64,000 bases of DNA from Bondarzewia mesenterica (taxonomy: Eukaryota > Basidiomycota > Agaricomycetes > Russulales > Bondarzewiaceae): assembly GCA_004802705.1 (NCBI GenBank), contig SGPL01000092.1, forward strand, positions 1 through 64,000, read 5' to 3'. The translations under genes were made by a program, and so were the position numbers. Each line of letters starts with the position of its first letter. Position 1 is the stretch's first letter. Under the pieces are notes generated by a model, which saw only the letters and a list, made by a program, of their open reading frames with translations, was not told the DNA's origin and did no database searches. Positions 9,589 to 22,062 of the stretch are shown here, one piece after another.

Positions 9589-12056
9589 ATGCCAATAGCT
9601 GTTGTGGTCTCGATCGTTGTGATTCTTCTCTCAGGATGGATCTCACTGTTTGGAGTCCAAACAGCAATAGACCGCTACGCTCTCGTCTCGCGCTACAATC
9701 CCTCCCGCATTGCAGACTTATCTGAACTCGTGTCCAACTATACTACACCAATGCAAGTCGGCAACGGCAACTTCGCCTTTGGCGCCGACATCACAGGCCT
9801 GCAAACCCTTCTCCCCTTCGCGATCATGTCCTCTTGGGGCTGGAAAAATGACAGTTTACCTCCCAATCGAACGTGGGAAGACGTCCAGAACTACCGAGGG
9901 ACAAGTTGGTTAAACCATGGACGGCTCGTGCGTTATGATTTTGGATCGAATGATTCGATGATCGAACAGTGGTTGACGGCGAATCCGAATCGCGTTAATC
10001 TCGGTCGAATTGGACTGGTTCTCCTGGAAGAAGGAGAGGACAGGAGAGAAGTGGTCGACGGAGATGTAACGAAAGCAAAGCAACAGCTAGATCTGTGGAC
10101 TGGGAAGCTGTGGAGTCAGTTTCTACTGGATGGCACGAGTGTCAGCGTGGAGACAGTCTGCGCGCAAGAGGACGATATGATCGGCATTACCATCTCTTCG
10201 CCTTTGTTGGAACAGGGCCGGCTAGGTATCTTTCTAGACTTCCCTTGGAACGATGGTTCGAAAAAGTTTTCAGCCCCTTTCGTTGGGGTGTTCAATTCGA
10301 CCAATAACCACACTACCTCTCTCGAGACGGGCAAAGGCTTGAGGTTAGGTGCGAGGGCGCAGATCACTCATAGCATGGACACAGAAACCTTTCTTACGAC
10401 GGTCGGTGGTGATGCGTTCACGATCAGACGCGACTCGCCGCGCACGCATCGCTATACTATTCGTCCGATCGTGTCGAGTGCAACCAGTAACGGACGCTTT
10501 GCGCTATCTGTTGGATACTCGACTACTGGAATTGTGCACAAAGAAGTTCCTGCAGTTGAGAATGTCATCCACTCATCCGTGGAAACGTGGCAGGAGTACT
10601 GGTCCAGGGCTGGGTTCCTAGATTTGATCACAGGCTCTACAGATCCGAGGGCGGATGAGCTGCAGCGCAGGGTTGTTCTTTCCAGATATTTGATGAGAGT
10701 CAATGAAGCTGGCGATACGCCACCGCAAGAAGTGCGTATACTGGCAACTTCTTTCCATTAAATTCTGATCTTCTTTTACATAGTCTGGTCTTGTCAACGA
10801 TGGGTGGGTCGGTAGTTTTTCTCTCTCATTTCTGCTCTTCCTCGACCTTCTAAAAAAATTACAGTACGGGAAATTTCACATGGAGATGTACTTTTGGCAC
10901 AGTGCGCATTGGGCACTGTGGTGCAATTGGGACCTTCTACGTCGCTCTTCATCCGTGTACGCGGACTTCCTCACCACCTCCCTTGCGCGTGCGCAAATCC
11001 AACAAGGCTGGGCCTCCGGCGCACGCTGGCCGAAAATGACCGACCCTTCTGGACGCTCATCTCCAGGCGAGATTAACAACCTACTCATCTGGGAACAGCC
11101 GCATCCGCTCGTGTTCGCTGAGTACGAACGCCGTGCGGCTGCGGGAAAGAACGACCGGAATGCAGAGCGGAGGGTGCTGGAAAAGTGGAAGGATGTGATC
11201 CGGGCAACGGCGGACTGGATGGCGGTATTCGCGTGGTGGAACCCTAGTACGGAGGTGTACGATCTCGGCCCGCCGATGTTCGTCGTCAGCGAAGACACGA
11301 GTCCGAACGTGACGATGAATCCCGCGTTCGAGCTCGCGTATTGGCGCTTCGGACTGTCGATCGCGCGGGAGTGGATGGAGCGTCTTGGGGAGGAGGTGCC
11401 GGCGGCATGGACGGCTGTGCGCGATGGACTGGCAGCGCTACCTATACAGGACGGATTGTACGCTGTTTATGAGGGCATCGATGAGGGGTGGTGGGGAATG
11501 CCAGAGTATACCAGCGATCACCCGGCGTTGGTGGGATTGTATGGGTGGTTGCCGCAGACACCAGGGCTAGACTTGGAGGTGGTGAACAAGACGGTGGAGA
11601 AGGTCTGGAACGATTGGAATATAAGTAATTGCTGGGGGTACGTCTATTCTTCCGAATATTCTCCTCTCTTCTCCACCGAACATTGTATTCACTCCTACTC
11701 TTCTTTGCATTGATTCTCCCCTTTGCTTTTAATCTTTGAAACTGCTTCTTTGAATTCCTTTTTATTTTCTTCCCCATAGTTGGGACTTTCCAATGCTGGC
11801 GATGTCTGCCGCGCGCCTCGGAGAGCCCGAAAAGGCTATCGAGTGGCTTCTCCACCCACTGTTCCAGTTTGACGATGTGGGGATGCCTGTTGGCGGGGTG
11901 CGGGCGCCGACGCCGTATTTTCCGGGATCGGGCGCGCTGTTGTATGCGGTGGCGATGATGGCGGGTGGATGGGATGGCAGCGTGGCAGGCAAAGTTGCTC
12001 CAGGGTTTCCGGATGGGTGGGATGTACAGGTGGAGGGGTTAGCGAAGGCTTTGTGA
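9589..12056 (+). CDS. Six-hairpin glycosidase-like membrane-anchored protein
   Basis: Exons 9589-10731, 10784-10807 (24 nt), 10865-11637 and 11780-12056 join in phase to 738 aa. The N-terminus holds a hydrophobic segment (IAVVVSIVVILLSGWISLFG), either an uncleaved signal anchor or a signal peptide, so the enzyme domain is likely outside the cell or in the secretory lumen. Family-like blocks: MQVGNGNFAFGADITGLQ (beta-sandwich start), SSWGWKNDSLP, and after the tiny exon GLVNDGWYGKFHMEMYFWH, then WEQPHPLVFAE, DWMAVFAWW, ELAYWRFGLSIA and CWGWDFPMLAMSAARLG. These resemble (alpha/alpha)6 six-hairpin glycosidases of the GH65/GH95 sort. The exact activity cannot be read from the sequence. It lies between two lyase genes (PL14-like and PL26), which suggests a role in polysaccharide use but proves nothing. 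The frame is fully open. Confidence 0.8.
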
Positions 12057-12384
12057 TGAGGTGCGTATCGGTCTTCTCTTGATCTCTGTCAGCTTCTCAA
12101 GTCGAGATCTGCGATTATGATCAGGTGTGTACACACGTAGGCGGACGATCTGTCTCTTCTGCAAGTATTTGCAAATTACGAAGATTACAGCATCGACCTG
12201 TAGGGATAAGGTTTGCCCAACACATTACCACTCGCCATCTCAACGCTACTTCGAATCCGAGGCTACATACCTCATCTTCATTACCGCGTTGGTTTGCTCG
12301 AGCCCATGGTTACATCGCTCTTATGGTATAACAAGATCGCGTACCTCACCGGGGCATCCGACAGAATACCAGCAACGCAGTGAC

Positions 12385-12738
12385 ATGCGACCTACAGTAC
12401 ACTTTAGGGAAATCCGAACGCCTTGGTACATATTCCACTTACATTCAGGGAAAGACGGGAGTGAAGTTCCGATTCAAATGACTGGCATGTTTGAACGTGA
12501 GGTAAGCATCATGTTCCCAGAGGCTGACCCAGAGCTCGAGCAGTTACGAGACGACTATGTGGCAGACCGCTGGCAGACGCTCTCGGAATGCAGTGGAATC
12601 GTGGTACCTTTCCGGACGTCTTTCGAGACCTTCGAGTTCTTGTACAACCAGACTGGAGTATCAGACGCGGCACGGAACAATAGGCCTTCAGATGGTGAGA
12701 TTTCCGTTGTAAACCACAGTCACTGGGGGCCTGTTTAA
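12385..12738 (+). CDS. Hypothetical protein, possibly a gene fragment
   Basis: The first ATG in a 200-codon open frame gives 117 aa (MRPTVHFREIRTPWYIFHLH..SHWGPV). The protein is acidic in the middle (PEADPELEQLRDDYVADRW) with no motif I know. Its 3' two thirds are duplicated directly downstream (12743-12985), where the frame is broken by a TGA in place of CGA. It could be the last exon of a longer gene or a decayed paralogue cluster. Low confidence that it is expressed. Confidence 0.3.
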   Translation: MRPTVHFREIRTPWYIFHLHSGKDGSEVPIQMTGMFEREVSIMFPEADPELEQLRDDYVADRWQTLSECSGIVVPFRTSFETFEFLYNQTGVSDAARNNRPSDGEISVVNHSHWGPV

Positions 12739-12985
12739 CTGACATGTTCCGCGAGGCTGACCTAGAGCTCGAGCAGTTATGAGACGACTATTATGTAGCC
12801 GACCGCTGGCAGACACTCTCGGATCGCAGCGGAATCGTGGTACTTTTCTGGACGTCTTTCGAGACCTTCGAGTTCTTGTTGCAATCAGACTGGGGCTTCA
12901 GATCTTCAGACGCGGCACGGAACAATAGGCCTTCACATGGTGAGATTTCTGTTGCAAATGACAGCCACTGGGGGCCTGTTTAACT
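12509..12985 (+). repeat. Diverged tandem duplication, 234-240 bp unit
   Basis: Copy A runs 12509-12742 (CATGTTCCCAGAGGCTGACC onward) and copy B 12743-12985 (CATGTTCCGCGAGGCTGACC onward). Both end in CACTGGGGGCCTGTTTAACTGAC. Copy B has a CGA-to-TGA stop and several C-to-T/G-to-A changes at CpG, plus small indels, so only copy A is open. Confidence 0.85.
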
Positions 12986-14722
12986 GACTCGGGGCTATCG
13001 TTTCGCTGACTTGACAAGGAAGGCTCAGGCTGACGTGTAGACACAATTCACCCCCGCTCGACTCGCCATCCCGAGGTAAACTGCCCGTGCTGGATTGATA
13101 CTTGTCAAGGTTGTCGCATGTGCACATCGAATGAACTCAAGATCCGCGTACATTCACGGCTCCGGCCCTTCAAAATGCCGCGATTGAAAGTCAGCAGCAT
13201 ACCGAACGCGAGCAAGAGAATGCTTGGTCAAAGCAAGTGTTCGGTAGGACGGGGAACTTGGAAGCTGTGGTGAGAGGACTCGGATGTCAGGTGATAATGT
13301 CAAGATCGAGCACGGAAGGGGAAAATCCGCTATATGTCCTAGACAGGGACGGAGCAGATGCCTCTTAAACTTTTGCAGGTCTTTTTTTTTTGGCATAGAG
13401 TGATAGGGTCTCAAATTGCTCATACTTTGAAAGGGCTTGATCGGGGGTCAACCGGTCGTGAGTGTCCTGAGGTTTTTTTTTCATGTCGGTGTTTAGGATG
13501 TCGATCGATCAATATATGTAGACTACTTGCACATATGGAATAAGCAATTCACTGCCCCACAAAAGTCAAAATACATAGAGCAAAATATCTCACATCTAAC
13601 TCTACCAATGGACTTTTATTATCAATGAATCGATGACCATGACCGTAATATTGACGACCGTCGTCCTCCGTCGTCGTGACCCCGCAGTGGTCTCGTCTGC
13701 CTTTACCCAGTTTTACGTCGATCATGGTGAACCTTTGGAGGTGTTGAAAATGTATACTTCGCAGTCGAGGTGGAGTTTGGGTGCTTTACTCGATGGTGAC
13801 GAGTTTTTGATCATCGTGCCGCGTAACTGAAGCAATTTTTTTTTGATGTCTTCTCTGTCTGCACTCAACTGAGTAACTCAAGTCGTATACGTAGCGTTCT
13901 GAGATATTGTTGGTATGTACCCTTATACCCTTACGAGCCGCTGAGTGTGCCGGATCTCACATTACGATCTCGCCTACCGGTGCCGGGCCGGGGCGAAAAT
14001 TAAAAGATTGACCCTGATCGATACGTAGTTAAATTATTCACACGAATATTAATGTGTACACATGTGGGGCCATTGGAAGGGGGCACACAATCACCGAGGA
14101 GATTTGCAAGCTTACGGCGTTCTGCTTCACAGCTTGGCCCGCCGCGTCTTCCAATTCATCGAATTCTCAGCCCGTCCGATTCTGTGAATCGGTCAGCGCC
14201 GAACGTTGGTCCTGTCAGTGATTTTTTGGCACAGGGTTGGTGTGCCCTTTTTCAAAGATGCGGGCTCTCACGAGATGCGTAGATATGTACTAGTCTCCGT
14301 TGCTGACCCCACCCAGTCATCCCATGTACATACTTGGATACATTCTTTCTGGCTAAAAGTTAAACAACGTGAACGGAAATGGGAATTGAAAATTGAAATG
14401 GGAAATGAGGCCGAGGGTTTACCGGAAGGCCCACATATTAGCAGCGAGCCAGCGCGTTCCTCGCCTTCCTCTCTCAAATGCACGAGGTCCCCGTTCGAAT
14501 AACACCCACCTGACTTCGAGTCTTTCTTTCCGCACCCTCTCTGAGCAGCCCCTTTCCCTTCGACTTCCCACAAGCGTCCTGCACCCACGCCTGTCTTCGC
14601 TCATCGCTCTGTCTTTTCAGACTCATCTGTGTGAAAGAGAACGATTCCGGTGGACGAGACATTGACAGGACTCCCCGCTCATTCGGATTTCCTTCTCCCC
14701 ACTCTTCTACATAGATACCAGT
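12986..14722. other. No convincing gene
   Basis: Short frames only. The longest candidate is 13633-13830 (65 aa, MTMTVILTTVVLRRRDP..IVPRN), with no motif and no clear exon partners. The last 250 bp (CT-rich, CTCTCTGAGCAGCC..) is presumably the promoter and leader of the DUF6534 gene. Confidence 0.4.
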
Positions 14723-17327
14723 ATGGCGACCATATTGCCGATCTCAGGGTTGTCGTTTGATAGCACCCTCGGCGCGTTGCTCATCGGCGGGCTCATAAGC
14801 GCGATGTACGTTCCCCCTTCCTTTGAACGCGTTGTCATATGCTAATGCTCTTGGTATAACGGTAATGACGCGATAGGTTGTTCGGGCTGACATGCACACA
14901 GGCGTATGTATACTTTGAAAAGAGTCGCGGTGATCGACTGTCGCTCAAATCCTTCGTGCGTCCCCGCTGTCCCCCCCTCTTTCTACCCTTTACCCTTTCC
15001 CCTCATCCTTCATTCATTGTCGTTCGCGCGGCCAGGTCGCTCTTCTTTGGTGAGCGATGATCAACTTTCTCGTTGCTCGTATATGCCTTCGCGCGCCGAC
15101 ATTTGCTGACGAACACCTCAACGCTCAGGGTACTGAACACGGTCGAGTTCGTCTTTGACGGGCATATATTGTACTATTATCTCATCACGAACTATCTGAA
15201 TCCCTCCGCGTTGGGGATGAAGCCTGTTTGGTGCGCATACAAACTATTCTCGTCGTACCCATCCGTGAATACTTATCAATCGCCTTCCGAACTTAATTCG
15301 CGATGAATCACAGGAGTCTCATCGTGCGTTCACCATTTTTCTCTGCGTTTCCTTTTCTTGGTAAGCTGATGCTGATAAGGGCGGATAGATGCATGTCACG
15401 ATTACGGTGCGCTGCGTTTGTTGGATGTATCTTCCATCGCGAATCCAGCGTAGCTAATGCGAGCGATTGGAATGGTGTGCAGTCCATCACCGATTTCCTC
15501 GTTAGAGGGTATGTGTCTCGCGCCCCCATCAAGCTAGCATCTCACGTCGGTTTTGGCGCACAGGATGCTTGCGCGACGAATTTATCGCCGTCCGTTTATT
15601 CCTTCCTATTTTTTTGCCTAGCATATATTGAGCTTTTTGACGGTCTTTTTTTCTAATAGTAAGCCACGAAAATATCTTTTTGACAGCAATTGTTGTAAGT
15701 GCTCCAAGGCCTCGTTCGACCGTTTTGAAAAGCACAACTGAGACTTGTTGGGGGTGCAGATCGCGACGTCGACTTTTGATCTCGGTGCGCTTCCTCTTCT
15801 CACGCTTTCATCCTCCAAGCAGCATTGACGGAACTAACATCGTCACGGGTTTTGTGACCGTCGAACACAGTCGTTGGAATCGGTACATCGCTCCTTCATT
15901 TTCTTCGTATTGATTGTTGTAACTGATGTCGTCTGACCCCGCGAAAAAACAGTCATCACTGCCAAGGCATTCTCCCTCTCCTCATTCGAGAGCCTCTCTT
16001 CTCTCACCGTATGTTTTCCCATCCTGCCATTCCATCCACCCTCTCTGACATGATCGTGTTCGCTGCCTCTCTCCATCTGCGTAGACACTCTTTTACCTCA
16101 ATTTTGCCGCGGGTACCTCATCAGACCTTTATATCGCCCTCGTGCTTTGCTATTTCCTCAACAAATCCCGCACGGGCGGTTTCAACTCGTGCGTCTCACA
16201 ACTCGTGTCTACTCCCTACTATATTTTCTTCAAGGCCTCTCTTGTCCCGTTTCCGTCCTCCGTGATTATTGTGATTCATCGTCGCTGACATGGAGTTGTT
16301 GTTTAGGCGGACTGATTCTATCATCACGGTGCTCATGATGTACACTATCAACACCGGTGCGTATATGCGCTTGTAAGTGCTGTCCCCCACCGTTGCATAC
16401 TAACACAAGGATGATTCAGGTCTCCTCACCGCGTTTGTTCCTTCCTCTGTCTCACACAAATATATTTATGTAGGGCTTACCTCTCGTTAACTTGGCCTTG
16501 ATATAGCGTCGACGCAACACTCGGCTTGATCTTGGTCAGTTACCTGTCGACTGGCCTGATTTTCTTTCTTTCGCATTCCGTGCTGATGGGAATGTCTCGG
16601 CGATCACAGTATCTTGTCATGCCGAACAACATGATTTTTATCGCATTTTACCTTCAGCTGAGCAAATGTGCGTACCTTCCCCGTCCTTCTATCTGGATGT
16701 CTTCGTGACTCGACTCGTCTAACCGCTTTGGTTTTCTTGCCATATGTGCAGTATATGTAAATGCTTACCTCGCGATGTACGTTCTCTCCTCTCGCCTTTC
16801 TTCATGTTAATCTCGTCAGGTTTATCCGATATCACTGACCTTGTCGATAGTTTGAACAACCGCGAGAACTTGCGAGAGAAAGATTCGGAAGGCGTGTCGA
16901 TCCACCTTTCGCGCATGGCGCATCCAACCGGAAACGTGTCTTCGGGGCAGGACAATGCGCGGTCGGGGAGTGGTAAGGTGCGGACTTGTTTCTCTGAACG
17001 ATTGTCAAGTTTTTCCCATTCATACTGCGCGTCGTTCAACGTTCAACTGTCATCTTCCCTTCTCCCCTTTATCTTCCCTCCATAAGCTTTACATCGACAC
17101 ATCATTCCTCGATTCGCCCACCGTTCTTTTTTATTCCATCCTGTCCAAGTTACTTCGGTTCGCGATCCGAATTTCCGTGACTGACGTTTATACCGCGCTC
17201 CACGCAGCAGCACCTCGAGCCGCTCGAGATTGTCGTGCAGACGAGCATCGATCGGCGCGCAGAACGCGGCGAGACGAGTCCGTACACGAGCGATAAGCCG
17301 CCGATCACCTTTGACCGTTCGACGTGA
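14723..17327 (+). CDS. DUF6534-type seven-helix membrane protein, 20 exons
   Basis: Exons, all with GT..AG ends and matching phase: 14723-14805, 14877-14955, 15036-15049, 15129-15230, 15314-15323, 15389-15406, 15483-15508, 15564-15589, 15660-15694, 15760-15784, 15871-15882, 15953-16008, 16085-16188, 16307-16356, 16420-16432, 16507-16534, 16610-16667, 16752-16776, 16851-16977 and 17208-17327. They give 336 aa. The product shows the order of blocks found in basidiomycete DUF6534 proteins: STLGALLIGGLISA, VEFVFDGHILYYYLITNY, ITDFLVRGMLARRIYRLS, VVGIVITAKAFSL, AAGTSSDLYIALVLCYFL, MMYTINTGLLTAVDATLG, NMIFIAFYLQLSKLYVNA and AILNNRENLREK. Seven hydrophobic segments are followed by a polar C-terminal tail. 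The family is large in mushrooms and its function is unknown; it resembles a receptor or channel in topology only. Four exons are 10-14 nt long. Confidence 0.85.
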
Positions 17328-18030
17328 GTAACCTCCCTCTCCCGCTTTTGTCCTTCCCTTTCCTTCTTCCGTTCTTCATCGTGTGCAAGGCGTGCTGACT
17401 GGGACATCCATAAAGTGTCAGTATGGGCAGCGTCTGACTCTGAACGGCTGGCGGCGGCGTCGTGTGTTTCATGTTGCAGGCTCAGGTGGAGTGAGTGAGA
17501 TGACGATATACAGTCGTTTGGGATCTTGGATGTTTTTTGACACGCAAATGGTGCCGCTTGTTTATGGTGTAAGCATATTCTGAGATGGTTGTTTGTACTG
17601 GGTGCAGACCGAGTGGTCCAGCGTACTAATTTATCTTCGTGTGGTTAGCGCCGTTGGATATCTTATTTCTCTTCATCTTGACTAACTTGATTGATTCCCT
17701 TGGTTGCGCGTACGTACCGGTATGTATCGGTAATTGCCTCGTATCTGCAGTAGTTGCCAAGGAACTATTCATAGTTGGTTGTGCTAGAGTAGGATGAAAC
17801 AAAAAGCCCGTTTGTTGACGGTTGTTCGACATTCATCGATTCATCTTTGATTTCGCTCGACTACAAATAGTATCGCTAAGTACATATATAACTTAGCAAG
17901 CGAGTCGATGTGTATCACCATGGATATCGGCCTCTGTCAGTCTGATGGTCCATGCACAAAGCAGCAACCCGTGTCGGCTTCAAATTGAGTAAGTACAAAC
18001 ACTACACTAGATGGACGGAAAGTAAAATCA
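17328..18030. other. No gene seen; gap between convergent genes
   Basis: This stretch separates the DUF6534 stop codon from the PL26 stop codon on the other strand, so it holds two 3' ends. Only short frames are present. Confidence 0.5.
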
Positions 18031-21000
18031 TCATTGCAAACAGAACACCTTCCTGAGCAGCGCACATTTGCTTTCAGACCCTAAAGCGGTTTTGGATCCG
18101 GCCTTCTCGCCGCGCTTGTAATACTCCTCTTCATCACCCCATTCGGCGAAAGAGCCGACCTGGAACGTCGCATCGTCGCCATCTCCGTCTCCTTCTGGTG
18201 AACGGGCGGCCCGCAGGCTGCTGCTGTTGGGCGCGAACTGGGGCGCGATGGCGAGTACGGCGTATTGCGCCAGGGAGAGGCCCGCAGCGTCGTTCGTCGC
18301 GACGTTCGCGATCTATGTACCGCACCAACGGAGAACGATGCACGGAAAAACAGTTCATTCGAAGAAGGAAATCAGGGGGGTGATGCCGGTGGTGAGGTAT
18401 CGTCGAAGGTTGGAGCTGGTGAGAACGCACCTCGTTAATGGGGTTCGGGACGTCTGTCCCGCCCACTTGAGTGACGGGCGGCCAGATGCCGATAGTGTTT
18501 GAATTGAGCTCGGCCCAGGCGGCTTGCTTGAGAGAGTCGTCATTAAGACGTTCACCTTATCAATCAGGGTTTCCGGTGATATCGTGACCAGATTAGAGTT
18601 CGATAAATTTGGGTCATGGACGGTGCCGGACGAACCTGCGTATGCTTGAAGTTTGGCATACCACTGGGGGGAAAATAAATGCATTGTGATGAGGCTTCCT
18701 GTCTGGTGGAAAAGCGGCGGAGAGACTACATACGTAGGGGAACGTCCTGGGACTCAACACTTTTCCGTATCTTGCGGTCTGGCTACGGAAGCGTGAGCAT
18801 GAAGACTCGAAAAATGAAGATCCGGGAATACATACTCAGCGTTCGACGCGTTGTAATATTTGCAGAAGTCAATCCATGCAGAATCGAACGCTGGAACATC
18901 GGTGATGGTCTCAACGAGCTCCATGAAGAACTCTCCACCGCCGAATACCATTGAAAGGTGGTACCTGCTTTAGGATTGAACTACCCGAAGGAGCTTGCTT
19001 GGTCTGATAGAAACGTACGTTGAAGCGCCTTCTCCACCTTCGTCTATCATGTGAGCCGTATCGGGGAACCAACCCACGGCGGCGCCATTGCCCGTGAACA
19101 AGCCATATTTGAACCCTCCAATATCGTTCTAACTCCGGTCGAACATACAGGCCAAGAATGGGAGATGCATACTGGGTTATCGAGGAAGATTATGATGGAA
19201 AAGGAGAGACGCACCATGCCGACTTTGATACGATCCTTCCACTTGCTGTCGTTTGTCCTTTCCCACTGGGTGAACCAGTTTCCCGCCAGTGCAGTCCAGT
19301 CAGGTCCAGTACGTATGCGACTTGGAGCTTGGGGCGGTAGAGGCGAAACTTTGCGCAAGGGCTCCCATTTCAGAAGTGTCTGGTCGGCTTGTAGGGTGTA
19401 TTCCATAATATCGCCAATGAGCTCGTCCGCTACGGATTGAAACAGTCTCAGAAAATCTACGACGAGTTTAAAGAATCAATTACGCACTGGTGAGATAGTA
19501 AAATGGACGCTTGAGAGTGCTGCTGGTGATGCGTACTTCCTTCGCGCCATCACCCCAGTGCGTAACGTGGTGACGACTACCTAGGCCGGCGAAGGGCCCT
19601 ATGTGATGGAAGTCTACCTCAGAGAGATGGCGAGTCATGGCGGAGGCCATGCGGAAAACATCCGCGCGGCCAGTGCGCAGGAATGACATCCAAAGCCACA
19701 GGTCAGTTCCTGCGACCTTGAGATCAATGCCTGATATCTATTGAAGAATGAGTGGATGTCCAACCTAATTCGCCATTGTCCCAGGCCTGTAATCAACCAT
19801 CAGTACTGATAATTATCTTGGAAAGATTGTGTGACTTACAAATCCGCCAACATCGTATCGCCAGGTGTGTCGAGTCTGATCTATTGAAGACAATTGTTAA
19901 GAGATTTTGGAATCAGCAAGTGAAGGCTGGAGACGTACCATATGTATGCATGACATCTCCATAATCCCAGAACCCGTAGAATTGTCGCTGAGGCACTTCC
20001 TGCATAGGCACGAGTTTGGATTTCAGAAAAGTAAAGCACCGGTAATGACAGAAAATAGCACACCGCGACGTAAAAGTCAAGTAGGTCACTCTTTTGCTTC
20101 TCGATAGCGCTAGCCCCACTAGTGGAAGTATCTGGCACGTTCCTGTTTTCAGTGTGCGAATCGTAAATGAGGCAGTGTAGCAGGCTAGTGAGTGTGCGAC
20201 TTGCCATCTTCCGCCAAAGAGGTGCCGGGACACATAGAATTCGGGAGAAGCAACTACTTGAGGAACTTGTGTCTAGAACGGTTCGATGCTCAATTTGAGA
20301 AATGAAACGTCCGAGAGGGTGTAGGGTAGGGTGTACATGTATGGAGGCGAACTCAGCTAGATCAGAGCGAGACGGGGTAGAAGACACGACTTGGATCGTT
20401 ATCTCGTACGAGCGACCAATGCCTACGGGATTTGGATCGGGATCGCCGACGTCTTCATAGGTCAGGTCAAGCTATTGTGATGTCTGTGAGCAATGGAAAA
20501 CGGCCTGAAACAGAAAAAAGACACTGTACATACACCATGAGCAATAGTATCATAATGTCGCAAATCCATAGCTTGAGCCTGACAACCCGAAAATCACTCA
20601 TCAGCTAGATGAACTTAAAAATAATAGAAACGAAATCCATTCACCCTCGGACTATAAGCCCAAAGCGTAACGGTCCCAGCGTCCTCGCCTGCATTCCTGA
20701 TATCCAACCCTCTCGGCGCACCCTGCCAAAAATCCCTCAACGCAAAGACGACCCCTCCCACCGCACCTCCAACATATCCCACGCCCGCCGCCTTGTCTCC
20801 GAACCCGGCATTACCCAAAAAGCTCGCCTTGCGCCCGGCGTTCGTCCGCTTGGCCACGGTGAAGTGTGCGGGTGATAGCTGGTCGAGCGTGAAATCGGAC
20901 CATACAGGTAGTTGGTCTACTTCGGAGGAGACGGTGGTAGGCCAAGTGGAGATGTCAGGCACCACTTGGCCTTCAAACTGGGGTGTCAAAACCGCAGCGG

Positions 21001-22062
21001 TCGCATCCCGACGTAAACCAGAAAGGCCACGCACGGCTTCGCCCCATATGCCGCCGGCGGAAGTGACGAAACGTACGTGGCGGTTATAGAGCTCGTCCGT
21101 CAAGGGCGCAGAAAATGTGAGGCCCTGCGATTGATCAGCATGAGACCAACGAAGCAATACGACAAAGACGAATTGCTAACAATGCCTTTGATGAAATCTT
21201 TGAACTGGTCACCGTCATAAATGAAGAAATGGACGAGGCGAAGGGCGGTGGCTCCAGCAGAGATGTAAAACCTCACGGTGAACGGCAGGAAAGTTTTATG
21301 ACCGCCTCCTCCGTACTTACCAGTCACCTTGCGTAAAGTGAATTAGAATTAGATCCAATGAGTACGAAAGGTGAAATATAAACCTTGATAACTGCACGAA
21401 CAGGTCCATCTTGTTCAACTTTGACAGACTCGATGTTACCAATCGTGGCAGCAACAGATGGACGAGGGCCGTCAAGCTCCGGTTCATCTGGCGCATCCTG
21501 AATGTGGATAACAAGCTTTCCAGCACTCGCTTGCATTCTACCAGCTAGACTCAAGCTGTCAATAAGCGTGGTGCCTGTCTTGTTAAAAACAGCTGAGTCT
21601 GAGGTAAGTCACGAGCATCACAGCCAGTAAGGGACTCAAGAAGTACCGGTGAATGAACCCGTGGTCACGGTGATTTTCTCGCCAGAATCCGACACATCAA
21701 CCAGAGCAGTGGGCTCAGTGGGCGTACCGGGAACAAGGTGAAAAGTATCGGCCAAGCCTTCGCTCGCGGACAAAGCGTGTCCAGTCCATTTTAGGCTTCC
21801 ATCGGGCCAGCTGTTCAGTTCGAGAGATCATGTCAGATGATATCATACTGGAGAGAACATACATATGCGCTCACTATGCCAAAGGCCAGGTCTGCACGGG
21901 AACTCCCTGGCCACTAGAGGATGTTATTGCGACAGATGTAGTCCTATCAACAGCGCCTTGAGGCCACGGAATTCCAAACGCAGTCCCCGAGATCGTAGTG
22001 CTGGGCGCCTTCCCGTCAACCCATTTCAAATCAACACCGTCGTCCGCAATACGTCTTGACAT
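18031..22062 (-). CDS. Exo-rhamnogalacturonan lyase (PL26, PcRGLX/YetA-like), 20 exons
   Basis: Twenty exons read down the minus strand and join in phase to 934 aa: 22062-21875, 21810-21647, 21598-21384, 21327-21181, 21124-20645, 20578-20534, 20471-20337, 20272-20205, 20142-20064, 19999-19939, 19880-19840, 19786-19765, 19709-19488, 19429-19215, 19128-19019, 18964-18836, 18782-18734, 18663-18636, 18555-18431, 18312-18031. Blocks: LKWVDGKAPST..GIPWPQGAV and TWPLAYWPDGSLKWTGHAL (N-terminal RIFT-barrel), GGIWGEAVRGLSGLRRDA, QAMDLRHYDTIAHGLDLTYEDVG (written in part), FYGFWDYGDVMHTYDQTRH, SFLRTGRADVFRMASAMTRH, GLGSRHHVTHWGDGAKE, then an acidic tail. PL26 enzymes release unsaturated galacturonosyl-rhamnose from rhamnogalacturonan I. 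I see no signal peptide at this start, so the protein may act inside the cell or use an upstream exon I missed. The intron 20204-20143 has a GC donor. Confidence 0.88.

Noticed and set aside
2760..22062. A true biosynthetic or catabolic gene cluster in the left third
   Set aside because: No transporter, transcription factor or backbone enzyme accompanies the lyases, and transposons separate the genes. I report it only as a loose grouping.
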